Shown here: positions 26,692 through 34,069 of the stretch, in pieces
Layout: each line of letters begins with the position of its first letter
Position numbering within the stretch: position 1 is the stretch's first letter
Source: a virus
Strand: one strand, 5' to 3'
DNA length: 64,000 nucleotides
IMG/VR virus record: IMGVR_UViG_3300042402_001861
Span: 62,001-126,000 of that record
Made by a program: the position numbers and the translations under genes
The notes under the pieces: model-generated
What the model was told of the DNA's origin: nothing
Databases searched by the model: none
Seen by the model: only the letters and a program-made list of their open reading frames with translations

Positions 26692-27068
26692 GTGTTTGCT
26701 TGCGTGAATTTGGCGATTCCGCTGCCCGTGGTGTAGTAGATGTTGTCAAACACTTCCATGCACCAAGGCAGACACTTGGGACATGGGCGACTCAGCCTTT
26801 CATTGCCGAACCGATTGAACCTGAAATTCCAAAGTTCAATGCCTTCCCTGTCTTCGCACTTTCTAAATGCATCAAGTTCAGAGTGCAGTTCATCGAAAAG
26901 GTAGCCGTACTTCTTTGCCATTGGATGGGTCTTCATCAGGTTTGTCCCAACGGAGATCACCCGTCCTCTCTTGAGGATGATGCTGCAATGGCGCTTCGGC
27001 CTGTCAATGTGCAGGCAGAGTTCCTTTGCAAGGCTGTAGATGTTGCACGGACAGTCGATGTTCTTCAT
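26688..27068 (-). CDS. Cytidine/deoxycytidylate deaminase-like protein
   Basis: 126 residues. His62-Ser-Glu64 in LHSELDAFRKC and Cys96-x-x-Cys99 in RPCPKCLPWC form the zinc and proton-shuttle motifs (HxE...PCxxC) of the cytidine deaminase superfamily. It is short and has extra cysteines. The substrate could be a nucleotide or a nucleic acid base. ATGA overlap with the upstream gene indicates an operon. Confidence 0.65.
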   Translation of the reverse strand: MKNIDCPCNIYSLAKELCLHIDRPKRHCSIILKRGRVISVGTNLMKTHPMAKKYGYLFDELHSELDAFRKCEDREGIELWNFRFNRFGNERLSRPCPKCLPWCMEVFDNIYYTTGSGIAKFTQANT

Positions 27069-27475
27069 GCCGTCAGGGCATACGAAGTGCTGTAATTATT
27101 TTCGAGATTTCCGTTGGTCAACGACAAATCCGACTGCTGCTTCTTGATCAAGACTTTCCCGTCTTCATCAAGAACGGGAACAAGCCCATCCTTGATGTAT
27201 TCGTCCCACAATCGCCTCGCTTCTTCCCGAGTCACGGTGAGCATGGTTGTCTTTCCAATCATGCTTGTGCCGTCAGGAAGTCTCCGAATGAACACAGTCA
27301 TGTGATCGGTGGATTCCGGCTTCTTGAGCGAAACGCCATCACGGAACACTTCTGCAAAAGCAAACTCAACGGTGTGTGGCAGGCTTGCGGTGTCGAAGCC
27401 AACCGGTGCCGTCAGCGTGTAGTAGAAAGTGATGACACAGAAACCGTTTGCGGGTTGGTTGTTGAATTCGCCCAT
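27065..27475 (-). CDS. Hypothetical protein, leaderless early gene
   Basis: 136 residues. The protein is beta-rich at the N-terminus, then TREEARRLWDEYIKDGLVPV, a helix also found in small phage and bacterial proteins of unknown function. An early promoter's -10 (TAAGAT) ends 6 nt before the ATG. No family recognised. Confidence 0.55.
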   Translation of the reverse strand: MGEFNNQPANGFCVITFYYTLTAPVGFDTASLPHTVEFAFAEVFRDGVSLKKPESTDHMTVFIRRLPDGTSMIGKTTMLTVTREEARRLWDEYIKDGLVPVLDEDGKVLIKKQQSDLSLTNGNLENNYSTSYALTA

Positions 27476-27693
27476 TCCCGCATCTTATCAGATGTCTTCT
27501 TGTGTGTCAAGCGAGAATTTTCACGCTGCTTGGCTTTGTAAAGACCTTCTGTCATGCCACAATGCTTTCCGATCCCATAACCTCGCTTATACCCGAAACT
27601 GTAAAGCCAGATTTGCGATGCGGTCAGTAGGGTTGCGAGGGAGATTCCAAAAAAGACTGTTTCGATTACTTCCAATGCTTTGATGTTTACCAT
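27412..27693 (-). CDS. Small membrane protein
   Basis: 93 residues from MVNIKALEV. One membrane helix (TVFFGISLATLLTASQIWLYSFG) is followed by a basic tail with KHCGMTEGLYKAKQ. It overlaps the next gene and contains that gene's promoter. A CATACT 5 nt before the ATG may be its -10, with no clear -35. Confidence 0.5.
   Translation of the reverse strand: MVNIKALEVIETVFFGISLATLLTASQIWLYSFGYKRGYGIGKHCGMTEGLYKAKQRENSRLTHKKTSDKMREWANSTTNPQTVSVSSLSTTR
27482..27510 (-). promoter_or_regulatory. Early promoter, leaderless
   Basis: Minus strand TTGACA, 17 nt, TAAGAT, 6 nt before the ATG at 27475. It lies inside the 3' end of the upstream gene. Confidence 0.7.
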
Positions 27694-27745
27694 AGGACAG
27701 TATGTTGCCCTTCGCAACTTTTGAACCAAACCTGAATGTTTGAAA

Positions 27746-28045
27746 TCAGGATCGGCGCTTGACCGTCTTCTTGGCGATCTTCTTCGTCTTGGTCTTCAAC
27801 TGTGTGATGACCTCGGCTTCCTTCCGTGCCTTTCGCTTGTTGATGTACTCAATGATGATGGACGGCTCAAGCAGGCCAAAGAGGGTAAAGAATGCCCCAA
27901 ACAGCATATATTCCTTGCCGTGGTTGCTGCCGAGCGAGAACCAACACATTGCCATCAGTCCGCAACCAAACCCAAACCAACGGGTAAAGATCATGTCACC
28001 GATGTTATACGAATTGTCGCCAATCTTTTCCTTGATGAGTCTCAT
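27746..28045 (-). CDS. Small membrane protein
   Basis: 99 residues with a GGAGG site. Two membrane helices (FTRWFGFGCGLMAMCWFSL and YMLFGAFFTLFGLLEPSII) and a strongly basic C-terminus (TKTKKIAKKTVKRRS) that would face the cytoplasm. ATGA-type overlap with the upstream gene. Function unknown. Confidence 0.55.
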   Translation of the reverse strand: MRLIKEKIGDNSYNIGDMIFTRWFGFGCGLMAMCWFSLGSNHGKEYMLFGAFFTLFGLLEPSIIIEYINKRKARKEAEVITQLKTKTKKIAKKTVKRRS

Positions 28046-28344
28046 TGTGAAGCCTCCATTGCTTCTTCTAGGGTGCATCGAACCATGAAGCCGGGTGTGC
28101 CTTCGCCCATCCATGCTCCAACTACATTGTGTTCCATCCATTCGATGGCTTCTTCCTCTGTGGGAATGCCTTGAGCCAAGAGTATACCAACACACTTCTG
28201 ATAGTCATAGACAAATATCGCCGGTTTTCCGACTCTTCGAATGACTCCGATGAATGCCTTCTCAAAGCCATCGGCCTTGAGTGTTTCATTCAGGTTGGGC
28301 TTGACTTCATCCCAAGTCTTCTTGGGCTTCGCTGTCTCGCTCAT
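28042..28344 (-). CDS. Conserved small phage protein
   Basis: 100 residues. FEKAFIGVIRRVGKPAIFVYDYQKCVGILL, EEEAIEWMEHNVVGAWMGEGTPGF is a pattern widespread in phages and proteobacterial prophages, without known function. The start overlaps the 3' end of the preceding gene by 38 nt. Confidence 0.6.
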   Translation of the reverse strand: MSETAKPKKTWDEVKPNLNETLKADGFEKAFIGVIRRVGKPAIFVYDYQKCVGILLAQGIPTEEEAIEWMEHNVVGAWMGEGTPGFMVRCTLEEAMEASQ

Positions 28345-28972
28345 AGTCGCTTTCCTTCAACTTTCTCTGGATCTTCTTGGCCCAGATTTCCATGATTGAC
28401 AAAGGATACTCAATCGACTCAAACTTGAAGCCTCGGGCGGTGGGAGAATTGCGTCCCTTGACCAACTGCGTGTAGATGCCGTCCAACTTCATCGGGCTGA
28501 ATTCACCGATTGGTGCAACGACATTCATACCTGGCCATGCATCTGCCCGTGTGCCGATTAGGACTGCATCCTTGCGATTGGGATCCTTGAATAGGACGCA
28601 ATCCTGCCCAAACTTCTGTCCCATGCGCTTGGCGAATCCCTTCACGGCTCCTACCTGTGCAGGGCTGTTGTCCCTGCCGATGACCATGAAGGATTCCTCG
28701 GTGACCTTTACCTTCTTGTCGCCGTAATCTTCCTCGTATCGTCCGAGCATCTTGACGAACCCGAACCCCGCAGAGCGAATGTCATTTTCCAACTTTGCAT
28801 TGTTGGAACGATTGGTCTGCAAGGAGATAAGTTCTCCTGTCTGCTTGTCCTTGAATCGGAACGCAGTAAGCAGGGCAAACGGGCGATCCTTGATATGCGA
28901 AGCAACTCGCGAAAGCGAGATTTCGTTGAGTGGCTGACGGTCGAATCTGTCGTTTGTATCGTCATCATGCAT
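28307..28972 (-). CDS. DUF3293-like protein
   Basis: 221 residues. The middle has PFALLTAFR, NRSNNAKLENDIRSAGFGFVKMLGRYEED and VTEESFMVIGRDN, as in DUF3293 proteins (N...L...GF, E-S-F patterns). The C-terminus is a basic helix. The start chosen is the ATG overlapping the previous gene by 8 nt. Function unknown. Confidence 0.5.
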   Translation of the reverse strand: MHDDDTNDRFDRQPLNEISLSRVASHIKDRPFALLTAFRFKDKQTGELISLQTNRSNNAKLENDIRSAGFGFVKMLGRYEEDYGDKKVKVTEESFMVIGRDNSPAQVGAVKGFAKRMGQKFGQDCVLFKDPNRKDAVLIGTRADAWPGMNVVAPIGEFSPMKLDGIYTQLVKGRNSPTARGFKFESIEYPLSIMEIWAKKIQRKLKESDYERDSEAQEDLG

Positions 28973-29153
28973 CGCTTGCGCTCCCGTTTGAATCCTGATT
29001 TCTTGAGTTCTCCAACTGTATGTAGAGTCTCTTGATTTCCTCAAACGCCTTGGAAGAAGTGAACTTCCCTTCCTTCTCCAATTGCAAAATCCATGCTGTC
29101 TTTCTCGCAAACTCTCCGATGTTCGCATGGACAATGAAATCTTCAATAAGCAT
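28965..29153 (-). CDS. Small helical protein
   Basis: 62 residues, helical, with FARKTAWILQLEKEGKFTSSKAFEEIKRLYIQLEN. An AAAGGA site precedes the ATG. It sits 28 nt downstream of the tmRNA 3' end. Function unknown. Confidence 0.5.
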   Translation of the reverse strand: MLIEDFIVHANIGEFARKTAWILQLEKEGKFTSSKAFEEIKRLYIQLENSRNQDSNGSASDA

Positions 29154-29181
29154 GAAAGTCCTTTCTTTGGTGACTAGTGAG

Positions 29182-29520
29182 TGGAGATGAGGGGAGTCGA
29201 ACCCCTGTGTTGAAATGACCTACGCAACGGCACCTACATGAATAGTCCCTGTCTGTTGTACTTGCCTTGGGCAGGGACACCCTTGGCAAGTTTTTCGCCG
29301 TTCATCTTATGAACCAAAGCACGGCGAAGGCTTTGTGTTCAAGTCCCGATGTCTTCGAATCGTACCCTATCGGGGTCAGTCACGATTCGTTCGCCGCTTA
29401 AGCAGCGAGGGCAAGTCTGCGGTTGGCAGTTCTTGTTTTGATTGCATTTTTACGAAGCCTAGCAATCTTCTTCGTCATGCTCCGTTGTTTTGCTCATCCA
29501 ATCGAAACCTATTCATCCCC
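29182..29520 (-). ncRNA. ssrA: Phage-encoded tmRNA (ssrA)
   Basis: The 5' end GGGGATGAATAGGTTTCGAT and the 3' end (GGGGTTCGACTCCCC T-arm, then TCATCTCCA) form a 7-bp acceptor stem with a G3-U70 wobble, the alanyl-tRNA synthetase identity element. The CCA is not encoded. The tag frame (29398-29445) encodes AIKTRTANRRLALAA followed by TAA; LALAA is the classic degradation signal. tmRNA rescues stalled ribosomes and tags the products for ClpXP. Length 339 nt is typical. Pseudoknots were not folded by program. Confidence 0.9.
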
Positions 29521-29525
29521 AAAAA

Positions 29526-29635
29526 GGTTAGGAGGGATTTTCACCCTCTTTCCTGCTTCATCGGTCAATTGAGTAGACCGTTTTACGCAGGCGAGTCTCT
29601 TGTCAAGACCGTGTGTTCATACCACACCGCTAACC
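29526..29635 (-). ncRNA. tRNA-like RNA of unknown type, upstream of tmRNA
   Basis: About 110 nt, closed by GGTTAG/CTAACC. Inside are a hairpin GTGTG-7-CACAC, a hairpin GTCT-7-AGAC, a long arm CCTGC...GCAGG with inner stem CGGTC/GACCG, and a T-arm-like hairpin GAGGG-TGAAAAT-CCCTC directly before the closing strand. The T-loop has G at the usual Psi55. No clear anticodon loop. Five T's separate it from the tmRNA 5' end. It resembles the RNA at 60191-60294 in layout. Confidence 0.4.
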
Positions 29636-29652
29636 AAACGAATCCAAGTGAA

Positions 29653-29847
29653 TTACTTGGCAACAGCAGTCGTGACGATTTGCCAAGCGGCGGTCAGCCC
29701 CTCGGCCACAAAGTTCACGCCCTGCCAAGCGAACGGCAGCAGAGCAAGCGTGATCATGAGGCTGCGGGTAACGCCGACCTTCGAAAGAAGGCACGACAAC
29801 TTGTCACAACCACCTGTGACCGGGCAACTGTTCTTAACCTTATCCAT
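29653..29847 (-). CDS. Small protein with membrane segment
   Basis: 64 residues, AAAGGAG 8 nt before the ATG. N-terminal Cys-rich part (CPVTGGCDKLSC) followed by a hydrophobic region LMITLALLPFAWQGVNFVAEGLTAAW. It is the last gene before the tRNA-like/tmRNA pair on this strand. Unknown function. Confidence 0.5.
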   Translation of the reverse strand: MDKVKNSCPVTGGCDKLSCLLSKVGVTRSLMITLALLPFAWQGVNFVAEGLTAAWQIVTTAVAK

Positions 29848-30004
29848 TTGAATTCTCCTTTCTGGAATGGTTAATATCTCTGGTCTTCCTGACCTTGGTA
29901 CGCCTCGGCTTCTTCTTGCCGAACACAGCGTCCCAATTCTTAGACCACATCCTGTAGTCTACGGGGCGATATGAATCGCCCTTACCGGCTTCTCCGTTGA
30001 GCAT
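29840..30004 (-). CDS. Small conserved phage protein (NGEAGKGDxYRPVD type)
   Basis: 54 residues. LNGEAGKGDSYRPVDYRMWSKNWDAVFGKKKPRR is a pattern shared by short basic proteins in very many tailed phages, with no known role. Its ATG overlaps the upstream stop (TGATG) and its end overlaps the next start by 8 nt. Confidence 0.7.
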   Translation of the reverse strand: MLNGEAGKGDSYRPVDYRMWSKNWDAVFGKKKPRRTKVRKTRDINHSRKENSNG

Positions 30005-30345
30005 CAGAAATCGACCTTCTCGCGGAAGGCAGAAACCTTGAACCGAACGGAGGATAGTTTTTCCTTAGTCATCGGATCTTCCGAGTCTTCCATGAAAATC
30101 TCAGACACGAAACGACCATCCCCGACGATGCCGTACATCATCAGGTCATCACCGATTGCCACCATCGGACCACCCTCAAAGTCCGCATAGATGAGTCGCT
30201 TGTCGTTGCTTCCGCCACGCATGAAGCGACTGTGGCCTTCGATCTTGTATTCGTTCTCCGACAACTTCCATACGGTTCTGCGATCACCGTATCGGGAGTT
30301 GAATGAGGAAACGATCCAAGGAAGGATGGTATCGGTGTTGCTCAT
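30004..30345 (-). CDS. Hypothetical early protein
   Basis: 113 residues from the ATG 10 nt after an early -10. It is beta-rich (YKIEGHSRFMRGG, RLIYADFEGGPMVAIGDDLMMYGIVGDGRFVSEIF) and may be a small barrel domain. No family recognised. Operon with the conserved small gene downstream. Confidence 0.5.
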   Translation of the reverse strand: MSNTDTILPWIVSSFNSRYGDRRTVWKLSENEYKIEGHSRFMRGGSNDKRLIYADFEGGPMVAIGDDLMMYGIVGDGRFVSEIFMEDSEDPMTKEKLSSVRFKVSAFREKVDF

Positions 30346-30355
30346 ATGGTCTATG

Positions 30356-30384
30356 AGTATACCCCCACCTACCAATCAGGTCAA
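30356..30384 (-). promoter_or_regulatory. Early promoter, very short leader
   Basis: Minus strand TTGACC, 17 nt, TATACT, 10 nt before the ATG at 30345. It overlaps the end of the upstream gene. Confidence 0.75.
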
Positions 30385-30740
30385 GCCAACCTCAACAGAT
30401 ACTTGGTCTGATTGAGGACGGCAACCATCTCGTCGCGAATATTCAAAAGATCGCTATCGCCTTCTTTGAGAATCAAGGGAAGATCATTCATCAGATAGGC
30501 AATGTAAGAATCGATCACGGACATGGCATTCGTGTCCTTATAATTCACAGCAGACATTTGAAAATTTGTCTTGGCGAGGGTGTTGCCGTACTTACCCGAA
30601 TGCACCTCAACGAATTGATCCATTAGACCGTCAAGGGCATCGTAAGCCTTGCCGAAAGCCTTGTGTTCGGCATAGGACTTGGTTTGCCAATGAAGAATCT
30701 TGAGTTGAGACTGAATGGTCAGAAAGGTATTGATGTGCAT
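30381..30740 (-). CDS. Ferritin/Dps-like helical protein (DUF5856-like)
   Basis: 119 residues, all helical. QLKILHWQTKSYAEHKAFGKAYDALDGLMDQFVEVHSGKYG matches the Dps/ferritin-like first two helices (HW-T...H...Y..LD.L.D...E), as in small phage proteins of this type. Iron-binding residues are partly present. It has a late promoter, so it might be packaged or protect DNA late; that is inference. Confidence 0.6.
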   Translation of the reverse strand: MHINTFLTIQSQLKILHWQTKSYAEHKAFGKAYDALDGLMDQFVEVHSGKYGNTLAKTNFQMSAVNYKDTNAMSVIDSYIAYLMNDLPLILKEGDSDLLNIRDEMVAVLNQTKYLLRLA

Positions 30741-30759
30741 GGAATTTCTCCTGAACTTA

Positions 30760-30767
30760 TATTTAGC
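30760..30767 (-). promoter_or_regulatory. Late promoter
   Basis: Minus strand GCTAAATA, 19 nt before the ATG at 30740, with CAGGAG in the leader. Confidence 0.6.
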
Positions 30768-30793
30768 ACTTGTCCACGGTCCAAGTCTAGATT

Positions 30794-31027
30794 TTAGAAA
30801 TCAGGATTTGAATTTTCAGAGAGGAAGGTGCGGCTTTCGTTCATCTGCCGTTTCTTGGCATCTTCAAGAATTTTGGTGTTGGCCTCGGTGTAACCGTGGT
30901 TGTACTCGCTCCAATATGGATCGGCATTGTTGAGTGCGCTTTCAAAGAATCGACTGGCTCGCCCCATCAGGCGATCTGTCCATCCGTCACGGAAGCCCTT
31001 TCCCGGTATGTAATCGTTAGATTGCAT
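30794..31027 (-). CDS. Hypothetical small protein
   Basis: 77 residues, rich in aromatic and polar residues (FRDGWTDRLMGRASRFFESALNNADPYWSEYNHGY). GAGGAGAA lies before the ATG. It follows gmd in the same direction with a 9-nt gap. No family recognised. Confidence 0.5.
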   Translation of the reverse strand: MQSNDYIPGKGFRDGWTDRLMGRASRFFESALNNADPYWSEYNHGYTEANTKILEDAKKRQMNESRTFLSENSNPDF

Positions 31028-31036
31028 TTCTTCTCC

Positions 31037-32050
31037 TCAATAGATGACCGAGCCGCAAGAGATCATGGCCAAGTCGCTGTTGTACATGACCTGTGCCAAC
31101 TTTCTCATGTCATATTCAGGAACCCATCCAAGTTCTTTTCGAGCCTTGGATGAATCCCCAAGTAGATATGGAACTTCGTTGGGACGCATCAGGCGAGGAT
31201 CGACGACCACATAGTCATGCCAATCCCCAAGCCCTGCATGGGTGAATACTTCATGCAAGAAGTCCTCAACTCGGTATGTCTCGCCCGTGGCAACCACATA
31301 GTCGCTTGGATTGTCCTGCTGCAACATCAGCCACATGGCCTTCACATAGTCCATGGCATGACCCCAATCTCGCTTGGCATCAAGATTTCCTAGACGCAAC
31401 TTGTCCTGCATTCCCTTGGCGATCCTTGCAGCAGCCATCGTGATCTTTCGGGTCACGAATGTCTCGCCTCGCCGTGGGCTTTCGTGGTTGAACAGGATGC
31501 CGCAGGAAGCGTGGATTCCATAAGCCTCGCGATAGACACGGACCATGTTGTGTGCATACAACTTGGCAACCGCATAGGGAGACACGGGCATCATCCTGCT
31601 GTTTTCGTTGTAACCCTTTGGTCCGAAATCCGTGCTGTCTCCGTACATTTCCGAAGACGATGCCTGATACATCTTTGTCATCGGGGAGATGGAACGAATT
31701 GCATTGAGGATGTTCTGTGTGCCTTGGCAGATTCCGTTGGTTGTGTAGTCGGGAATCTCAAAGGAAACCGCAACATGGGACTGCGCCGCAAGATTGTAGA
31801 TTTCGTCAACTTCCTCGGTCATGAGCAGATGGTTCATGAACGATGCGTCCTGAAGGTCATAGTACTTCAGGACGAAGTTTGGATGTGCAATGAGATGGTC
31901 AATGCGACCCGTGCTGATGGTCGAAGTCCTGCGCTTCAATCCAATGACACGATAGCCCTTGGAGAGGAGCAGTTCGCCAAGATAGGAACCGTCCTGTCCG
32001 TTGACCCCCGTTATTACGGCAGTCTTCTGTAGATTAGAATCTTCCTGCAT
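31037..32050 (-). CDS. gmd: GDP-mannose 4,6-dehydratase
   Basis: 337 residues. Rossmann NADP motif TGVNGQDGSYLGELLL, then the SDR catalytic elements (ASSSEMYGD with Ser/Thr-Glu, and SPYAVAKLYAHNMV with Tyr-x3-Lys), and NHESPRRGETFVTRKIT, all typical of Gmd. It converts GDP-mannose to GDP-4-keto-6-deoxymannose, the first step to GDP-fucose or related sugars. Phage copies are known in large myoviruses and cyanophages, perhaps for surface glycan changes. The next pathway enzyme is not in this window. Confidence 0.95.
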   Translation of the reverse strand: MQEDSNLQKTAVITGVNGQDGSYLGELLLSKGYRVIGLKRRTSTISTGRIDHLIAHPNFVLKYYDLQDASFMNHLLMTEEVDEIYNLAAQSHVAVSFEIPDYTTNGICQGTQNILNAIRSISPMTKMYQASSSEMYGDSTDFGPKGYNENSRMMPVSPYAVAKLYAHNMVRVYREAYGIHASCGILFNHESPRRGETFVTRKITMAAARIAKGMQDKLRLGNLDAKRDWGHAMDYVKAMWLMLQQDNPSDYVVATGETYRVEDFLHEVFTHAGLGDWHDYVVVDPRLMRPNEVPYLLGDSSKARKELGWVPEYDMRKLAQVMYNSDLAMISCGSVIY

Positions 32051-32065
32051 GATGTACCTTTCATT

Positions 32066-32596
32066 TCAATAACCCAATGTCTTGAGTTTCTTCAAAGTAT
32101 CTTCGGTGCTGGTGTGAAGAATCCCGATTCCACCGGCAGCCTCCCACTCACGGATGTTCTGTGCAAAGTCATCAATCAGGATGTTTGGAATCCCGTTGGT
32201 CTTTGCGTAGTCTTTCTTCTGTGCCCGAAGCACAAGGTGAATCTTGCTCGGCTTGGGACTCATGTTGGCGTTGATCCAAGTCATCTTGTCTTCCTTGGAT
32301 GTCGGTTGCCAAGTCCTCGTATGTGCCGACAGAATGTGTGCGCCGTGCTTTGAGATGTATGCCCACAGACGCTTGCCATCGGACTTCCAAGGCAAATGTG
32401 CGAAAAGCCTTGGATGTTCCTTGTCGAAGATGGCCTTGTGGGTTTCAAGCCATTTCTCAAAATCAGCATTGTTCTTGAAGCAGGGGATTCCCTTGAGTTT
32501 GCACATTCCCCCGATGATGTCAACCAACACACCGTCCATGTCGCAATGGATAATGCCCTGCGGCTTCTCGTTGATGTGTTGGTGAAAGTCTCTCAT
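32066..32596 (-). CDS. HAD-like 5'(3')-nucleotidase
   Basis: 176 residues. HAD motifs: HCDMDGVLVD (I), ILSAHTRT (II), a Lys region in RAQKKDYA (III) and ILIDDFAQNI (IV). These fit the phage 5'(3')-deoxyribonucleotidase-like subgroup, acting in nucleotide recycling. The start MRDFHQHINE resembles a capsid targeting sequence, but no late promoter was found nearby. Confidence 0.8.
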   Translation of the reverse strand: MRDFHQHINEKPQGIIHCDMDGVLVDIIGGMCKLKGIPCFKNNADFEKWLETHKAIFDKEHPRLFAHLPWKSDGKRLWAYISKHGAHILSAHTRTWQPTSKEDKMTWINANMSPKPSKIHLVLRAQKKDYAKTNGIPNILIDDFAQNIREWEAAGGIGILHTSTEDTLKKLKTLGY

Positions 32597-32600
32597 CCTC

Positions 32601-32900
32601 TTATGTAGTCGGTGGCTCATTGGGCTTGGAACGCTCGTCCTTGATGAATTCCACGCCATCGACCTTGGTGAAGGTGAGGGCATAATCCACGGCTCTCTTC
32701 CAGAGTTCGTGGTCTACTTCCTTCACATACTCGCTGAACTTGAACGAAAATTCTATGAGAGCCTTGCGGACAAGGATGTCGTCTTCGTCTTCCTCGTCTT
32801 CAGGAAATTCTTCAACATCATCTTCATCTTCTTCGTCATCTCCATAAGAGGCGGCTTCTTCCTGCGGGTCGTATTCTTCTTCGTTGTCTTCAAAGTCCAT
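32601..32900 (-). CDS. Very acidic small protein
   Basis: 99 residues. The N-terminal half is nearly all Asp/Glu (DDEEDEDDVEEFPEDEEDED), then a helical domain (VRKALIEFSFKFSEYVKEVDHELWKRAVDYAL). Possibly a DNA-mimic or a binder of basic proteins; no family recognised. It lies between the tRNA block and the nucleotidase. Confidence 0.55.
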   Translation of the reverse strand: MDFEDNEEEYDPQEEAASYGDDEEDEDDVEEFPEDEEDEDDILVRKALIEFSFKFSEYVKEVDHELWKRAVDYALTFTKVDGVEFIKDERSKPNEPPTT

Positions 32901-32908
32901 CGTTGAAT

Positions 32909-32978
32909 TCTCCCGCTAGGATTCGAACCTAGACAAGCAGGACCAAAACCTGCTGTGCTACCGTTACACTACAGGAGA
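32909..32978 (-). tRNA. tRNA-Gln(TTG)
   Basis: 70 nt, acceptor TCTCCTG/CGGGAGA, anticodon loop TTTTGGT (anticodon TTG), T-arm CTAGG-TTCGAAT-CCTAG. CCA not encoded. Confidence 0.92.
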
Positions 32979-33037
32979 GCATTTATGCTGCCCTGCGTTG
33001 GTGATGGTTGTTCATGTGACTCATTGCGACTCAAGAA

Positions 33038-33045
33038 TATTTAGG
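33038..33045 (-). promoter_or_regulatory. Late promoter-like element in the tRNA block
   Basis: Minus strand TCCTAAATA read as TAAATA, between tRNA-Lys and tRNA-Gln. It could give late transcription of tRNA-Gln and genes 32900 downward. Confidence 0.4.
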
Positions 33046-33048
33046 AAT

Positions 33049-33120
33049 GCTCTCGGCGGGACTTGAACCCACAACCAATTGATTAAAAGTCAACTGCGCT
33101 ACCGATTGCGCTACGAGAGC
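33049..33120 (-). tRNA. tRNA-Lys(TTT)
   Basis: 72 nt, acceptor GCTCTCG/CGAGAGC, anticodon loop CTTTTAA (TTT), T-arm TGTGGG-TTCAAGT-CCCGC-like. CCA not encoded. Confidence 0.92.
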
Positions 33121-33125
33121 GTAGC

Positions 33126-33197
33126 GTCCCTGACTGGATTCGAACCAGTAGCCTACTGCTTAGAAGGCAGTTGCACTATCCATTATGCTACAGGGAC
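33126..33197 (-). tRNA. tRNA-Arg(TCT)
   Basis: 72 nt, acceptor GTCCCTG/CAGGGAC, anticodon stem ACTGC/GCAGT with loop CTTCTAA (TCT), T-arm CTGG-TTCGAAT-CCAG. CCA not encoded. Confidence 0.93.
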
Positions 33198-33210
33198 ATT
33201 TCTCTCCCCG

Positions 33211-33489
33211 TCATTTGCTTTCAACAATCTCACGCACCGTTTCAAACTTGATGATCGAATCGATGCGGAACGAACGCCAAGCGGACTTGTCCGTGTCCCA
33301 TGCCACGATATGGTCGTTGCTTTCTGTGAGCCCACGATTCTTCTTCGTGGACGAAGAGGGTTCCTTCGGTGGCGGAAGGATTGATTCATGAAGCGTACAA
33401 GTCATGTCACGCTCCGTGCCGTCAACCTTCTTGAACTTGACTGAGCAGATTCCGATCTTCAGATTGTCGATGATTTCTTGCTTGTTCAT
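33211..33489 (-). CDS. SH3 beta-barrel protein (WYL_2/DUF2693-like)
   Basis: 92 residues. ICSVKFKKVDGTERDMTCTLHES and VAWDTDKSAWRSFRIDSIIKFE are the conserved ends of this short phage family, a Sm-like SH3 barrel of unknown role. It lies immediately upstream (5') of the tRNA block. Confidence 0.7.
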   Translation of the reverse strand: MNKQEIIDNLKIGICSVKFKKVDGTERDMTCTLHESILPPPKEPSSSTKKNRGLTESNDHIVAWDTDKSAWRSFRIDSIIKFETVREIVESK

Positions 33490-33493
33490 GGTG

Positions 33494-33607
33494 TTACTTC
33501 TTTGGCTGCTTTGGCTTCTTCGGTGCCGCTGCCTTCTTTGGTGCCTTCGTCTTCTTCGGTGCTACTGCCTTCTTTGGCCCTACGGGTTTCTTTGGCTTAA
33601 TTGCCAT
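33494..33607 (-). CDS. Lys/Pro/Ala-rich histone H1-tail-like peptide
   Basis: 37 residues built from repeats of the type APKKxxAPKK, about 40% lysine. The composition is that of an H1-tail or other nucleic-acid-binding tail. The ATG overlaps the stop of the preceding gene by 11 nt. A GGAGG lies 10 nt upstream. It is real only if this overlap is translated; no homology test was possible. Confidence 0.45.
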   Translation of the reverse strand: MAIKPKKPVGPKKAVAPKKTKAPKKAAAPKKPKQPKK

Positions 33608-34019
33608 CTCCAAACAACCTCCACTTTCGGCTGAAAGTCTTCCACTTCGTGATGTCATCATCCTGCGACTTGATCTCGTCCTTGGGATGATACACACCGT
33701 TGTCCCACTCGGGTGCTTCCTGCTGTTCGTCCTCGTATTGCTTGAGTTCTTCCTCAAATTCATCAAGGACTTCGTGGATCATCTTGGCCTTGAACTGCAA
33801 AATCACGCAGTCTCGCTCATCGGCGTTCTTGGCCTGAAGCAATTCTGCAATGATGTCGATTGGCACCGCCACATTCTTGGCCTTGCATAGAGTGCCGAAC
33901 ATATCGATGATGCACAGATAAGCGGAGATGCGCTCGTTCTGACGGTCGATCAGAACCCGCTGCTTGTCCACGATGCTCTTCAGCAGGGTGTTGGAATTGT
34001 CTTCGGGGGTGGTTTCCAT
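33597..34019 (-). CDS. Hypothetical helical protein, leaderless early gene
   Basis: 140 residues. Helical and charged: a coiled-coil N-terminus (LLKSIVDKQRVLIDRQNERISAYLCIIDMFGTLCKAK), then an acidic segment and a basic aromatic C-terminus (KWKTFSRKWRLFGDGN). An early TATACT ends 7 nt before the ATG. No family recognised. Confidence 0.55.
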   Translation of the reverse strand: METTPEDNSNTLLKSIVDKQRVLIDRQNERISAYLCIIDMFGTLCKAKNVAVPIDIIAELLQAKNADERDCVILQFKAKMIHEVLDEFEEELKQYEDEQQEAPEWDNGVYHPKDEIKSQDDDITKWKTFSRKWRLFGDGN

Positions 34020-34026
34020 TGACGAA

Positions 34027-34055
34027 AGTATAGGTGACGCTTGATTACCTGTCAA
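34027..34055 (-). promoter_or_regulatory. Early promoter, leaderless
   Basis: Minus strand TTGACA, 17 nt, TATACT, 7 nt before the ATG at 34019. It is back to back with the late promoter of the ADP-ribosyltransferase gene. Confidence 0.85.
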
Positions 34056-34056
34056 G

Positions 34057-34064
34057 GATAAATA
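34057..34064 (+). promoter_or_regulatory. Late promoter, leaderless, for ADP-ribosyltransferase
   Basis: GATAAATA ending 5 nt before the ATG at 34070. No ribosome binding site is possible. It overlaps the -35 of the divergent early promoter's flank. Confidence 0.65.
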
Positions 34065-34069
34065 CGGGC

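Noticed and set aside
29335-29874. Plus-strand ORF of 179 codons
   Set aside because: It runs antisense across the tmRNA, the tRNA-like RNA and a small minus-strand gene with a good ribosome binding site; no start signal of its own.
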